A stretch of 37,881 nt of DNA from Gemmataceae bacterium (GTDB lineage: Bacteria > Planctomycetota > Planctomycetia > Gemmatales > Gemmataceae): positions 1 to 37,881 of the forward strand of contig JAIEMG010000209.1 of the NCBI GenBank assembly GCA_019752375.1. The letters are read 5' to 3'. The notes beneath the pieces are model-generated. The model was given only the letters and a program-made list of their open reading frames with translations. It searched no databases and was not told the origin of the DNA. Made by a program: the position numbers and the translations under genes. Each line of letters begins with the position of its first letter. Positions within the stretch are counted from its first letter, which is position 1. Positions 1-10,246 of this stretch are shown here, one piece after another.

Positions 1-1
1 A

Positions 2-178
2 ACATCCAACGCTGTGGAGCGGGGCAATCGTCGTCACCGCAAGATGCAGAAAGCGGTTTATCGCGTTCGCACTCAGGATCACATCCACGACCGGATCGCC
101 ATGGACATGATCCGTGACTCGCAGAAGGATGGCAGACGGAAAACCATCAAAGCCCTCCACAAGGCGAGGGCAAGTTGA
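2..178 (+). CDS. Transposase, C-terminal fragment (5' end outside window)
   Basis: The frame is open from the window edge and stops with TGA at 176-178, giving 58 residues. The peptide is very basic and contains ERGNRRHRKMQK followed by VYRVRTQDHI and a tail ending ALHKARAS. This pattern resembles the C-termini of transposases that are common in planctomycete genomes. The rest of the gene lies upstream, so family and integrity cannot be judged. It lies about 170 bases ahead of an ECF sigma factor gene on the same strand. The transposase call is from memory of the pattern, not from an alignment. Confidence 0.6.
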   Translation, partial: TSNAVERGNRRHRKMQKAVYRVRTQDHIHDRIAMDMIRDSQKDGRRKTIKALHKARAS

Positions 179-352
179 AAATGCCTCTTTTGATGCTAAA
201 GTCTCGCAAAATCAGAAGTTTTTACGGTTTCCACGTCGCTGGGAAGAGAATCTGCGGCGCGCGGATTGCGGAGAGAGGAGAAAACTTGCATAATCAGCCT
301 CTGGTCGCGTCCGCTTCGGACGGCGTGCGCATCCAGGGAAGAGGGATGGCTT

Positions 353-985
353 GTGTCGGTGCCGCCCAGAGCGACTTTTTCGGACGACGTTCCAGGCTGG
401 ATCGAGGCCGCCCGCCAAGGCTCGGCGGAGGCGTTGGGCCGACTCCTGGAGATGTGCCGCAACTACCTCCTGATGGTGGCCAACACCACGCTGGAAGCGG
501 AGTTGCAGTCGAAGGCCAGCCCGTCGGACCTGGTGCAGGAAACCTTCCTCCAGGCGCAGCAGAACTTCACGCAGTTTCGCGGCAGCACCGAAGCCGAACT
601 CCTTGGGTGGCTGCGGCGCATCCTGCTCAACAACGCCGCCAACCTGTCCCGGCGCTTCCAGGATACCGCCAAGCGTCAGCTGGCCCGCGAAGTCAACGCC
701 AGCGAATTGGCGCAGCGGACTCTGGACGCCGAACTGCCCGCGGATTCGCCCCTCCCGATCGATCGGCTCGCGGCACTGGAAAGGGATGAGGAGCTCCGCC
801 GTTCGCTTGAGCGCTTGCCGGAGGCGTATCGTCAGGTCATCGTCTGGCGAAACTTCGAGCATTTGCCGTTCGATGAGATCGGCCAGCGCCTGAATCGCTC
901 GGGGGAAGCGGCACGCAAGCTATGGACCCGCGCGCTGGATGAACTGGGAGAGTTGCTGGAGCCGCCCAATGCCGATTCTGGATGA
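353..985 (+). CDS. ECF-type RNA polymerase sigma factor (kinase-linked planctomycete type)
   Basis: This is a 210-residue sigma-70 family protein of the extracytoplasmic-function class. Region 2 is seen in ASPSDLVQETFLQAQQNF and the following GWLRRILLNN. Region 4 is seen in LPEAYRQVIVWRNFEHLPFDEI with RSGEAARKLWTRALDEL, the promoter -35 binding helix-turn-helix. I chose the GTG at 353 because a purine-rich AGAGGGA lies just upstream and homology begins soon after; an ATG at 266 in the same frame would add 29 residues unlike a sigma factor. No anti-sigma gene is adjacent. Instead its 3' end overlaps the start of a Ser/Thr kinase gene by 17 bases, an arrangement typical of the kinase-associated ECF groups of Planctomycetes, so the kinase may control it. 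Target promoters cannot be read from the sequence. Confidence 0.88.
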   Translation: MSVPPRATFSDDVPGWIEAARQGSAEALGRLLEMCRNYLLMVANTTLEAELQSKASPSDLVQETFLQAQQNFTQFRGSTEAELLGWLRRILLNNAANLSRRFQDTAKRQLAREVNASELAQRTLDAELPADSPLPIDRLAALERDEELRRSLERLPEAYRQVIVWRNFEHLPFDEIGQRLNRSGEAARKLWTRALDELGELLEPPNADSG

Positions 986-3900
986 CTCACCGCTGGGGGA
1001 CCAGGCCGACGCCTATCTGGCCGAATACCACGAGGCACTGGTGGCGGGCGTGGCCCCCGTTGAGGAACCGACTCCGTTTCCGCCCACCGTGCAGGCCAAG
1101 CTGGAACGGGCCCAGCGTTGCCTTCGTCGGCTGGAACAAGTGCGCGGCCTGTCGAAGGCACCCGCGCCGCCTGCAGCGGCGGGCCAGGTCGGTCGATTCC
1201 GGCTGATCCGTGAGCTGGGGCGCGGCGGCTACGGCATCGTCTTCCTGGCGCGGGATCCGCTCCTGCGACGCGACGTGGCCCTGAAGGTGCCTCGCGCGGA
1301 AGCCTTACTCTCGCCGGACCTCCGGCAGCGCTTTCTTCGTGAAGCACAGACCGCCGCGGCACTGGCGCATCCGGCCATCGTCCCCATTCATGAAGCCGGC
1401 GAGGTCGGACAGGTTTGTTACATCGCCTACGCCTACTGCGCCGGCCCGACGCTGGCCGCCTGGCTCCGCGGGCAAACCAAGCCGGTGCCTTCGCGCACGG
1501 CCGCGTCACTCGTGGCGGACCTCGCCGATGCCATGCAGCATGCCCACGATCGAGGCGTGCTGCACCGCGATCTCAAGCCGAGCAATATCCTGCTCTCGAG
1601 ACCAGAGCGGAAAGACCAGAGCCAAGAGCCAAACTCCCATGCCACGCTGTTGAATGCACGGCCCTCGACACTCGGCTCTTCGCTCTTGTCTCCGCAGATC
1701 ACCGACTTCGGCCTGGCCAAGCTCGTGGAAGGGCAGGAACCGAACACTCGAAGCGGAGCGATCGTCGGGACGCCCGCCTACATGGCGCCGGAACAGGCCG
1801 AGGGTCGTCTTGGCCAGGTCGGCCCCGCCGCGGACGTGTACGCGCTGGGCACGATCCTTTACGAGATGCTGACCGGAGGGCCGCCGTTTCAGGCGGCTTC
1901 CCCGTGGGAAACCCTGAATCAGGTCATTCACGAAGAACCGGTGCCCCCACGGCGGCTTCAACCCAGGATTCCCCGCGATCTCGAGACCGTCTGCCTGACG
2001 TGCCTCCGCAAGGAGCCGACCCGGCGTTACGCGACTGCGGCGACACTGGCCGAAGACCTGCGCCGATTCATCCGCGGCGAACCCGTCCGGGCGCGTCCGG
2101 TTTCGACTCCGGAGCGCGCGGCCCGCTGGGCACGCCGCCATCCTGCCTGGGCCATGTTGCTGCTGACGTTGATAACCGCTGCTGTCGTGGTCCCGCTCGG
2201 ACTCTTCTGGCATACGGTCGAACTTCAGCACGCCTTTGACGAAGCCGAGGTGGAGCGCAGCCGTGCCCAGATGAACGAGGCAACTGCGCTTCAGGCGCAT
2301 TATGCCTCGGACATGCATCTCGCCCAGCAATTGCTCCGAGCGGGCGACGTCTTCCAGATGCCGAGCCTCCTGGACCGCCATGTTCCTGCATCGCCCGCGG
2401 ACATGGACCGTCGTGGCTTCGAGTGGTGGTATCTCGACCAATTTCGTCCCGTGTCACGGGCCCCGTTTGCAGCTTCCCAGGATGACACGTTCTTCATCGC
2501 CTACGGCGCCGATGCCGACACCCTTGTCACGGCCTCGCGCAGCGACCGCGAGCAATCGGTAGCCGTTTGGGACCTGCGCTTGGGCCGACCCCGCCTCCGG
2601 GCGAAGCTCTTTCGTCCAGGACGCCTTGGCGTCTGGGTTGCCGTGACGCCCGACGGCCGAACGCTGGCTGCGATCACCGGCGAACGGACTGTCAGCCTGT
2701 GGGACGTCGCGACAGGAAAGGAACGCGGCCGACTGGACCACTCCGGTGGCGTGTGGGCCATCGACTTTTCGGCGGACGGCCGCACACTGGCGATGACCGG
2801 TGCGGGGCCGATCGCGCTCTGGGACTGGGCGGCCGGCAAACAGACGCGTGTCGTTGCGGGGACTGGAAATCGGTCGGAGGCACTGGTCCTGTGCCCCGAT
2901 GGCGAAACCGCGATGACCCGGCCTTTGTTCGCTGCTGGGCTTCCGCTGCTGGATCTGACGACCGGCAGTTCCCGACCGCCCCTTGCGGACGGCCATCGAA
3001 GCGTCAGCTCGCTTGCGCGCACGCCGGGAGGTACGCTGCTGACGTTCCTCCAGGATCACAAGCAGCTGGTGGGGCACACTTCCGCGACACGTCATTTTGT
3101 CCTTTGGTGGAACGCCCCCTCGTCCGCCGTGCTGCGGGCCGCGGCCGTTTCGCCGGATGAGCGAACGGCAGTGGTCGGTGATGCCAGCGGCCGACTGTAC
3201 TATGTCGACGTCGCCACCGGCAAGCTCCGCCGATCGCTGCGCTGGCAGGCCCGGGATATTTCTTCCCTGGCCTATTCCCGCGACGGCCGCTGGTTGGCGG
3301 TCGCGACGGAGGACGGGCAGGTATATCAGCTGTCCACCGAATTTCCCGCATTCGCAGGCACACTGGAAACGACCGTCGCGCTCGGCCCGGTGGCCTTCTC
3401 GCCGGACAGCCAGACCGTGGCCGTGGCCGACCGCGGCGGTAGGGTCCGGCTTCTCGATGCCCACAACGCCGAGGTTCGAACCTCGCTGGGCCCTCACGCC
3501 CGAGACGTCGTTGCGCTGGCATGGTCCAGCGACAGTCGCGTCCTCGCCACGCTCGACCGCGGAACCCCGGGCGCCACGCTCTGGGACGTTGCAACAGGCC
3601 GGCTGCTGCGCCGGCTGGGGGACCGTTCGACGGTTACGCTATCCCGACTTCGGTTTTCTCCCTGCGGTCGGCTCTTGCTGGCCGGGGACAACGAAGGGTT
3701 CCTGCGGGGGTGGGATTACTCGACGGGAAAAGAACTGGAAACGACCCGGGGCGCGACAGCTCATGTTTCGGGACTGGAGTTCTCCGCGGACGGCATGACG
3801 CTGGCCACTGCTTTTGGCAATGGCACCATCAGGATCTGGAAGGTCGTTGACGACCGACTCCAGCCACTGCCCGAGGGCACCGCCAAGACGCCCTATGAAG

Positions 3901-5336
3901 TCACCGCCGTGGCCATCGCCCCCGATGGCAAAAGTCTGGCCACGGGCGAGCTGGCCGGAAACGTGAGGCTGTGGACCTTCACGGAGCAGGGACTACGCGA
4001 AACGGCGTCGCTTCAAGGACTGGTGGCCGTTGCGCCCGAGGCCGGCGTCCGAAGTCTGGCGTTCTCCGCTGACGGCCAATTGTTGCTGGTGGCTGGCATG
4101 GATCAACGGCTTCGGCTATGGGACGTGGGCCGGCGCCGAATTCGGCACGAGGCCCTTGGCGCATCGCTCGGCTGGTGGCGCGCTGGAGTACTCTCCCCGG
4201 ACGGTCAGCGCATGGCGACGACCAACGCCGGCGGCGGCGCCGAGTTGTGGGACCTGAATCGCTGGGCAGTCGTTAGCCCCCCACACTCGCCTTTTCGTCC
4301 GATCCGTTCGCTTGCGTTCTTACCCGACCGCCGCACCCTGGCGACCGGTGCGGAGGCGAACGGCCACCCCGTCGAGAGCAGCAAGCGACCACTCGGCAGC
4401 CTGCCCCTGCTCGATCGGGAAGTTCGCTACGCACTCCTGACGCTTCATCACCCCGCCGATTCGGTCCGGCTGTGGGACCACGCGACCGGGGCAGAGCAAC
4501 CGACGCTCTCGGGCACGGTCAACATGACGTCGCCCTCCCTCGTCGCGGCCTGTCCACGGGGCCGGATCTTGGCTGGGGGCTCCAATGACGGCAGCATCTG
4601 GCTGTGGGAGCTGTCCCGCCGAGAAGTCGCGGCGCGCAAGTTCGTCAGTCGTCAAGCGGAGAATTACGCGAATAGCATTGAAGCGATGCGCCGGCTCGCT
4701 CCCGCCCGTCCCCTTTACCCCGAAGCCGTCCAGTCGCTTGCCTTTTCCTCGGATGGCAGTGTTCTCCTGGCGACCAGCAATCGCGGCGCCGTGACCGCGT
4801 GGAACACGGCCGACTGGACACAACGGCCGCCTTTGCCGGGCGATTTCACAGGCACCTGCTGGATCGGGTGGGTGCCCGCCAGTCGGGTCGCCGTGCTGGG
4901 ACGCGGCGGCCAGCTGGAGTTTTGGGACCTGGACGGACGGACTCTGACGAAAACGCTCGGGCGGAGTGACGACGCGACCATCCTCTGTGGCAGCTTTTCC
5001 GCGGACGGCGGTCTGCTGGCTGTCGCCACCGCGGACCGTCGCATCAGGCTCTGGGACGTGAAGGCCGAGCGTGAAAGGGCCCCATTTATCGGACATTCGG
5101 ACCGCATCACGAGCATCGTCTTCAGTCCTGACGGTAAGACGCTGGCCTCGAGCAGCCGGGACGAAACGGTCCGGCTCTGGAGCGTGGCCGCCGGTCAAGA
5201 AGTCAGCACGCTGGCGGGACACCAGGGCATCATTCATTGCCTGGCCTTTTCGCCGGATGGGCAAACATTGGTCAGCGGCGGCGAAGCGAGCCCAGGGGTC
5301 GGTGAAGTGCTCATCTGGCGCACGAGCCGGCATTAG
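969..5336 (+). CDS. Membrane Ser/Thr protein kinase with about 21 C-terminal WD40 repeats
   Basis: The protein has 1455 residues. A cytoplasmic kinase domain spans about residues 75-370: glycine loop GRGGYGIVF at 84-92, the VALK lysine at 106, HRD at 199-201, DFG at 246-248 and APE at 273-275. All catalytic motifs are present, so an active Hanks-type kinase is expected. One membrane helix lies at about 393-414 after a basic stretch. The outer part holds WD40-like repeats; I count 21 blade ends of the LWDVATG kind, enough for three seven-bladed propellers. About 27 extra residues sit between the catalytic loop and DFG (see repeat at 1598-1692). The ATG at 969 overlaps the upstream sigma gene by 17 bases, so the two are probably co-translated and act in one signalling pathway. 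The ligand sensed by the propellers is unknown. Confidence 0.92.
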   Translation: MPILDDSPLGDQADAYLAEYHEALVAGVAPVEEPTPFPPTVQAKLERAQRCLRRLEQVRGLSKAPAPPAAAGQVGRFRLIRELGRGGYGIVFLARDPLLRRDVALKVPRAEALLSPDLRQRFLREAQTAAALAHPAIVPIHEAGEVGQVCYIAYAYCAGPTLAAWLRGQTKPVPSRTAASLVADLADAMQHAHDRGVLHRDLKPSNILLSRPERKDQSQEPNSHATLLNARPSTLGSSLLSPQITDFGLAKLVEGQEPNTRSGAIVGTPAYMAPEQAEGRLGQVGPAADVYALGTILYEMLTGGPPFQAASPWETLNQVIHEEPVPPRRLQPRIPRDLETVCLTCLRKEPTRRYATAATLAEDLRRFIRGEPVRARPVSTPERAARWARRHPAWAMLLLTLITAAVVVPLGLFWHTVELQHAFDEAEVERSRAQMNEATALQAHYASDMHLAQQLLRAGDVFQMPSLLDRHVPASPADMDRRGFEWWYLDQFRPVSRAPFAASQDDTFFIAYGADADTLVTASRSDREQSVAVWDLRLGRPRLRAKLFRPGRLGVWVAVTPDGRTLAAITGERTVSLWDVATGKERGRLDHSGGVWAIDFSADGRTLAMTGAGPIALWDWAAGKQTRVVAGTGNRSEALVLCPDGETAMTRPLFAAGLPLLDLTTGSSRPPLADGHRSVSSLARTPGGTLLTFLQDHKQLVGHTSATRHFVLWWNAPSSAVLRAAAVSPDERTAVVGDASGRLYYVDVATGKLRRSLRWQARDISSLAYSRDGRWLAVATEDGQVYQLSTEFPAFAGTLETTVALGPVAFSPDSQTVAVADRGGRVRLLDAHNAEVRTSLGPHARDVVALAWSSDSRVLATLDRGTPGATLWDVATGRLLRRLGDRSTVTLSRLRFSPCGRLLLAGDNEGFLRGWDYSTGKELETTRGATAHVSGLEFSADGMTLATAFGNGTIRIWKVVDDRLQPLPEGTAKTPYEVTAVAIAPDGKSLATGELAGNVRLWTFTEQGLRETASLQGLVAVAPEAGVRSLAFSADGQLLLVAGMDQRLRLWDVGRRRIRHEALGASLGWWRAGVLSPDGQRMATTNAGGGAELWDLNRWAVVSPPHSPFRPIRSLAFLPDRRTLATGAEANGHPVESSKRPLGSLPLLDREVRYALLTLHHPADSVRLWDHATGAEQPTLSGTVNMTSPSLVAACPRGRILAGGSNDGSIWLWELSRREVAARKFVSRQAENYANSIEAMRRLAPARPLYPEAVQSLAFSSDGSVLLATSNRGAVTAWNTADWTQRPPLPGDFTGTCWIGWVPASRVAVLGRGGQLEFWDLDGRTLTKTLGRSDDATILCGSFSADGGLLAVATADRRIRLWDVKAERERAPFIGHSDRITSIVFSPDGKTLASSSRDETVRLWSVAAGQEVSTLAGHQGIIHCLAFSPDGQTLVSGGEASPGVGEVLIWRTSRH
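1598..1692. repeat. Imperfect inverted repeat inside the kinase coding sequence
   Basis: GAGACCAGAGCG at 1598-1609 is the reverse complement of CGCTCTTGTCTC at 1681-1692 except for one base, and related GAGCC/GGCTC words lie between them. The segment encodes an additional stretch of roughly 27 residues between the kinase catalytic loop and the DFG motif. It keeps the reading frame. I infer a small repeat element domesticated within the gene; similarity to other genomic copies could not be tested here. Confidence 0.35.
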
Positions 5337-5415
5337 CCCGTCGGCGAAATCGCGACCGCCGATCGACTGGCAGACTGAAGCGGAGGATTTTTGCGCGAAG
5401 GGCTGCCGCCGGTGG

Positions 5416-6756
5416 TCACTCCGCTGGCTGGGTGCAGTCCGAGAGATGGTCTTGCTGCACCAGGCCGGCGATTTCGCTGACCGCTCGCCACAGATTGCCC
5501 TGGGACTGGACGTAAACCAACCGAGCCTGAAAGTAGGTTTGCTGAGCCTGAAGCAGCGTTGTGTAATCGTATTTCGGGTCGCCGCGCTCGTATCCCTTCT
5601 GAATCAGCTCCAGCGATTCGCGGGCGCTGGGCAGGATCTCCTTCTCGTATGCTTCGACCTGCTGACGTGCACTCATGTAGCGCTGAAAAGCTCCCGCCAG
5701 GCGTTCCTTGAGCCGCAATTCCACCTGGCGCACTTCCTCGCGCGCCCGGCCCACGTCCGCCTCGGCTGCCAGGATGTTGCCCTGGTTGCGGTTGAAGATC
5801 GGCACGGGAGACCCAAGCCACACCGTCATTTCCTCGCGGGGATCGGCGAAATTGTAGACGGCACGGACGGCGATGCGCACGTCCGGAATGCGCTGGGCCT
5901 TGACAAGCAAGAGTTGCCGTTCCATCTGGAGCGCCAACGCCTGCGCTTCCTGCACGGGCGAACTGGCGCTGGTCACTGCGTCGAGCACCGCGGGCCAGTC
6001 GTAGGAGGGTGCGGGGACGGAAAGCAAGTCTTGCAAGTTCGGGCAGGGCACTTCCGGCGTGCCCAGGGCGACGGCGAGCAGCTGCCAGGCCGCCGCCAGG
6101 CGCTGCTGAGCGACCTGGAGCTGCACCTGGGTCTGGTTCAGCTCCACCTGCGCGCGGAGGACGTCCGGCCGTGTGCCGGTGCCAGCTTTCTGCAGCTTCT
6201 GAGCAACCTCCAGGCTGGCGCGAGCAACGGACAGGATCTCTTCGGTCGTTTGTACGCTGCGTTGGGCGGTGAGGACTTCGAAGTAGGCGATGCGCGTGCG
6301 TGTGATGACATCGTACCAGAGGGTCAGCGCCTGCCAATCCGCCACGGCGACACCTTGTGAAGCGGCAGCCTGAGCCAGCGGTAGCTTGTGTGCGGTGATC
6401 ACTTGCTGCTCGACGGTTGGTCCCTGGCTGCCGCCCGCCCGACCGTTCTGCATTCGCATGTCCTTGGCTTCCCAGGTCAGGACCGGATTGATGTAGAGGC
6501 CAGCCTGGATCAAGCGGCCGCGGGCCGCTTCCGCGCGGGCGCGGGCCACCGCGATGTCCGGGTTATTTTGCACCGCGAGTTCGACGAGTTGCTGAAGCGA
6601 TAGCGGGGCAAGCGCGGGAGCCGGGGCAAGCGGGCGAGGTGGCGGCAAGCTTGCGTCGGACGCAGACTGGGCGCTGGCCGTCCGCGCGGCAAGGAACCCG
6701 AGCAGGACCAGGATGCTGCTCCAGGAGGCCTTTCGGAACGCTCGTCTCTTTCCCAT
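5416..6756 (-). CDS. TolC/CusC-type outer-membrane efflux protein
   Basis: A 446-residue outer-membrane factor. The N-terminus has a basic start (MGKRRAFRK) and a hydrophobic stretch LVLLGFLAARTASAQ that ends in an AxA-like cleavage site. Two long helical OEP repeats follow, the first beginning LSLQQLVELAVQNNPDIAVA and the second ending near the C-terminus. Proteins of this kind trimerise into an outer-membrane barrel with a periplasmic tunnel and connect to RND pumps. It lies 328 bases downstream of the RND pump gene on the same strand; the adaptor gene lies further upstream, so the three make a complete tripartite system. I chose the ATG at 6756 because the signal peptide begins there; upstream in-frame sequence holds a hairpin repeat and is not protein-like. 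Confidence 0.88.
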   Translation of the reverse strand: MGKRRAFRKASWSSILVLLGFLAARTASAQSASDASLPPPRPLAPAPALAPLSLQQLVELAVQNNPDIAVARARAEAARGRLIQAGLYINPVLTWEAKDMRMQNGRAGGSQGPTVEQQVITAHKLPLAQAAASQGVAVADWQALTLWYDVITRTRIAYFEVLTAQRSVQTTEEILSVARASLEVAQKLQKAGTGTRPDVLRAQVELNQTQVQLQVAQQRLAAAWQLLAVALGTPEVPCPNLQDLLSVPAPSYDWPAVLDAVTSASSPVQEAQALALQMERQLLLVKAQRIPDVRIAVRAVYNFADPREEMTVWLGSPVPIFNRNQGNILAAEADVGRAREEVRQVELRLKERLAGAFQRYMSARQQVEAYEKEILPSARESLELIQKGYERGDPKYDYTTLLQAQQTYFQARLVYVQSQGNLWRAVSEIAGLVQQDHLSDCTQPAE

Positions 6757-6902
6757 CTTCGCACCGCCGTGTTCCACGCTCCAGACGATGACACGTCTCG
6801 TGGAATCATCGGCTTTTCCGCATCCCCTGGCTGAACCCAGTTTGCCGTAGAATAGGGTTGTCAGTACTCCAGCGCTCCATTGCGTGAAAGGATCCGCGCC
6901 AC

Positions 6903-6996
6903 GTCTGTAGCCGCAGGCTTGAGCCGCTTGAGCCTGCGGAATGGCGTCGCAGGTGCCATACACGCACTCCGCAGGCTCAAGCCTGCGGCTACAGAC
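6903..6996. repeat. BIME-like paired-hairpin repeat, copy 1 (GTCTGTAGCC family)
   Basis: A 23-base arm at 6903-6925 starting GTCTGTAGCCGCAGGC is perfectly reverse-complementary to 6974-6996. Each half also folds on itself through CCGCAGGCT/AGCCTGCGG, so the element is two hairpins in inverted orientation. The flanks (AAGGATC before, a GTTC-rich stretch after) are shared with a second copy at 32700-32794, and a partial third copy lies at 34857-34890. It occupies the 328-base gap between the RND pump and outer-membrane-factor genes. Nothing else is recognisable in that gap. Confidence 0.85.
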
Positions 6997-7084
6997 CGTT
7001 CCGGTGAATCGTGCTTCCAAACCAGCGCTGAGTGTTAAACGGGTGCATTGGCAGCGACCGTGCTGCACCATCACGCACGCTGAG

Positions 7085-10000
7085 TTAGATCGCGACTTCT
7101 TCCTCGGCGGCCAATGGCCCGGTCTTGCCAAAGCGTTCGTACAGGACCGGCAGCACAAGGAGGTTGAGAAGCGTTGAGGTGAGCAGGCCGCCGAGGATGA
7201 CAACGGCCATCGGATATTCGACTTCGTAGCCAGGCTTGTTGCCGCTGATGGCGAGCGGCAGCAAGCCCAGACCCGCGGCCAGGGCGGTCATGAGGATCGG
7301 CGCCACGCGTTCCTCGGCGCCGCGCAGGATCAGCGCGCGGTCGAACGCCATGCCTTCTTCAAGCTCCAGATGCCGGTAGTGGCTGACGAGCATGATGCCG
7401 TTGCGGGCCGCGATGCCAAGCACGGTGATGAAACCGACCAGGGAGCCGAGCGACACCAGGCCTCCGGTCAGTCCCACGGCCGCCACGCCGCCGATCAATG
7501 CGAACGGCAGTGTCAGAAGCACCAGCAGCGTCAAGCGGACCGAGCGAAAGTCGATGTAGAGCAGGACTGCAATGCCGAGGAGCGCCAGTCCGCTGACACC
7601 GAGGAGCTGCCGCAGGTTTTCGGCCCGCGCCTGGTACTCGCCGAGCAACTCGATGCGGTAGCCTGCCCGCTGCACGCCGGCCAGACGTTCCTGGACGTCC
7701 TTGACGACGCTGCCCAGGTCGCGGCCGCTGACGTTGCACGTCACGTCGATGCAGCGCGACGCTCGATCGTGTCGGATCGTATTCGGCGCGTTGATCAGGC
7801 GCAAATCGGCGACGGCCTCGAGGGGGATCGTGCCCTTGCCGTTGGGATTGTCGATCTCCAGCCGGCGCAGGTCGCTCCAGCTCCTGCGCACCTCGGGGCT
7901 GCCCCAGACGACGAGGTCGAAGCTCATCTGCCCTTCGCGCACCTCGCCGACCTTGGTGCCGTTGATAAGCGTCGTAACGGCATCCACGATGTAGCCCGGC
8001 GTCACGCGGTAGGCCTCGGCCTGCTGGGGATTGACGACGAGGCTGATCTGCGGCACCAGCACCTGCGGCTCGACGCGGAGATCGACGACGCCGGGCACTT
8101 TGCCCTTGCCGTCGCCGCCCTCGATGGCCTGGCGCACGTCCTGGCCCATGGCACGCAGGCCGGCCAGGTCAGGACCGTAGATGCGTAGAACAATCGAAGC
8201 GCCGCTGCCACTGAGCACTTCCTTGATACGCTCCTGCAAGTAGGTGAGCAGGTCGTGATCGAAGCCCGCGTGACGGGCCATCACTTCCTCGATCTTCTTG
8301 CGCGCGGCTGCGTGATCGCCGTCGTAGTCGCCCAGGCTGACCCACAGCTCGGCAAAGTTGGGACCGACGACTTCCTCGCCAATCTCCGCCCGCGCAATGT
8401 GTGAGCCGAATTCCTTGACGGCCGTTTCCGTCCGCATTTCCTTGCTCACGACTTCGATGTCCTTGCGCATGAAGTCGATGCTGGTGCCCGGCTTGGCGAT
8501 CCAGTGCATCAGGAAATCAGTCTCCTGAAAGCGCGGCAGATACTCCTCCTTGAGCTGCGGATACAGGGCTGCCGTGCCGACGAGGAGCGCGGCCATGGCG
8601 CCCATGGTGATCCGCGGACGATCCAGGACGCCGGGAATGACTTTTCGATAGATGCCGCGCAGGAACCGGGCCAGCGGCGCCTCGCGATGCTTGTCCACGG
8701 AGCCCGGCAACAGGATCAGGGCCAGCGCCGGGGTCACCGTCAGGGCCACGACAAGTGATGCCAGGACCGACAGGATGTACGCGATGACCAGCGGTCGGAA
8801 GAACGCCCCGGCAACGCCCTGGAGGAAGAAGATCGGCAGGCAGACAAAGGCAACGATAAACGTGGCGAATACCACGGCGCTGCGGACCTCGATCGACGCG
8901 TCGAATACGACCGGGAATGCCGGACGCGGTTTCGGCAACAGGCGATTCTGCCGCAACCGACGGACGATGTTCTCCACGTCGATGATGGCGTCATCGACGA
9001 CTTCGCCGATGGCAATGGCCAGCCCGGCCAGGACCATGGTGTTGATGGTGCCGCCCAGCTTGTTCAGCACCAGCACCGCACTGACGATCGACAGCGGAAT
9101 GGCCGTCAGACTGATGACGGCGGTACGCCACTCGAACAGGAAAGCGATGACGATCAGCGTCACCAGCACGCAGCCGAGGATCATCGCGAATTGCAGATTG
9201 TTCAGCGCCCGCTCGATGAACGTGGCCGGGCGGAAGATGCCCGTACTGATCTCGATGCCGGGCAGGCCGGGCTTGAGGTTCTCGACCACGCGTTCGCACT
9301 CGCGTGTGACATCCAGCGTGTTGGCGTCGGGGTCCTTCTCGACGACGACGAGCAATCCGGCCTCGTCGTTGACGACGCCCTCGCCGATGTGCGGCGGATT
9401 GCCGGTCGCGATCGTGGCAACCTGATTGAGCAGCAAAGGCTGGCCGCCGCGGTCGGCGACGACGATCTGGCCGATGTCCGAAGGCTTGTTGATGCGCGTG
9501 CTGTACTGCACGGCGAGGCGCTGATTGTCGGTGTCGTGATAGCCGGCACTGCCGTAGGCGACGGCCTGCTTGCCCTTCAGCTTGATGTCGTCGACGGTCA
9601 GTCCGTAGTCGCGCAGCACGTCGGGGCGGACGAGGATCTGGTACTGCTTGTCGTGATAGCCATAGGTGGAGACATTGGCGACGCCCGGCACTGCACGCAG
9701 GCGCGGCTCAATAATCCACTTGAGCGCCACGGAGATGTCGGTCTGCGACAGGTCCGGCACGCCGTCGCGGTGTTTCGGCGTCAGGCCTAGCTTGAGGATA
9801 CGGCTGGTGGACGACAGCACCGGCATCATCTGCGGCGGCTTGACCTGCTGCGGCAGCAATGCACGGGCAACGTCCTTGCGCTCCGCGACCATTTGCCGGG
9901 CCTTGTGGATGTCGGTGCCGGGTTCGAACAGCATCTGGATCGCGGAAAGGCCCTGCACCGACTTGGAGCGCATGGTGGTCATGCGCGGCACGCCGTTGAG

Positions 10001-10216
10001 CGCGCTCTCCATCGGAATCGTGATGAGATGCTCGACCGCTTCGCTCGACATGCCCGGCGCTTCCACCTGGACTTCGACCAGCGGGGGCGCAAACTCGGGA
10101 AAAACGTCGAGCGGCGTGCGCAGGGCGACGACGACGCCAAAAATAAAGATGACCGCCGCGGCAATCAGCACGACGTAGCGATAACGCATGGAGAAACGGA
10201 CCAGTTCGTTGAGCAT
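7085..10216 (-). CDS. Heavy-metal-type RND efflux pump, inner-membrane subunit (CzcA/CusA family)
   Basis: The 1043-residue length is normal for this family. The N-terminal helix ([20 protein letters not shown]) is followed by [20 protein letters not shown], the usual entry to the first periplasmic porter domain. The fourth membrane helix has [20 protein letters not shown], which carries the acidic residues used for proton relay in HME-RND pumps. A second set of helices includes [20 protein letters not shown], as in CzcA/CusA. It would export a cation, or possibly an organic compound, from periplasm or cytoplasm by proton antiport. It works with the adaptor encoded at 11708-13009 and the outer-membrane factor at 5416-6756. 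The metal specificity is not deducible. Only 30 bases separate it from the DUF4058 gene upstream. Confidence 0.93.
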   Translation of the reverse strand: MLNELVRFSMRYRYVVLIAAAVIFIFGVVVALRTPLDVFPEFAPPLVEVQVEAPGMSSEAVEHLITIPMESALNGVPRMTTMRSKSVQGLSAIQMLFEPGTDIHKARQMVAERKDVARALLPQQVKPPQMMPVLSSTSRILKLGLTPKHRDGVPDLSQTDISVALKWIIEPRLRAVPGVANVSTYGYHDKQYQILVRPDVLRDYGLTVDDIKLKGKQAVAYGSAGYHDTDNQRLAVQYSTRINKPSDIGQIVVADRGGQPLLLNQVATIATGNPPHIGEGVVNDEAGLLVVVEKDPDANTLDVTRECERVVENLKPGLPGIEISTGIFRPATFIERALNNLQFAMILGCVLVTLIVIAFLFEWRTAVISLTAIPLSIVSAVLVLNKLGGTINTMVLAGLAIAIGEVVDDAIIDVENIVRRLRQNRLLPKPRPAFPVVFDASIEVRSAVVFATFIVAFVCLPIFFLQGVAGAFFRPLVIAYILSVLASLVVALTVTPALALILLPGSVDKHREAPLARFLRGIYRKVIPGVLDRPRITMGAMAALLVGTAALYPQLKEEYLPRFQETDFLMHWIAKPGTSIDFMRKDIEVVSKEMRTETAVKEFGSHIARAEIGEEVVGPNFAELWVSLGDYDGDHAAARKKIEEVMARHAGFDHDLLTYLQERIKEVLSGSGASIVLRIYGPDLAGLRAMGQDVRQAIEGGDGKGKVPGVVDLRVEPQVLVPQISLVVNPQQAEAYRVTPGYIVDAVTTLINGTKVGEVREGQMSFDLVVWGSPEVRRSWSDLRRLEIDNPNGKGTIPLEAVADLRLINAPNTIRHDRASRCIDVTCNVSGRDLGSVVKDVQERLAGVQRAGYRIELLGEYQARAENLRQLLGVSGLALLGIAVLLYIDFRSVRLTLLVLLTLPFALIGGVAAVGLTGGLVSLGSLVGFITVLGIAARNGIMLVSHYRHLELEEGMAFDRALILRGAEERVAPILMTALAAGLGLLPLAISGNKPGYEVEYPMAVVILGGLLTSTLLNLLVLPVLYERFGKTGPLAAEEEVAI

Positions 10217-10246
10217 CTGCGTTCGGCCTGCCTCAGGAAAAGCGGA

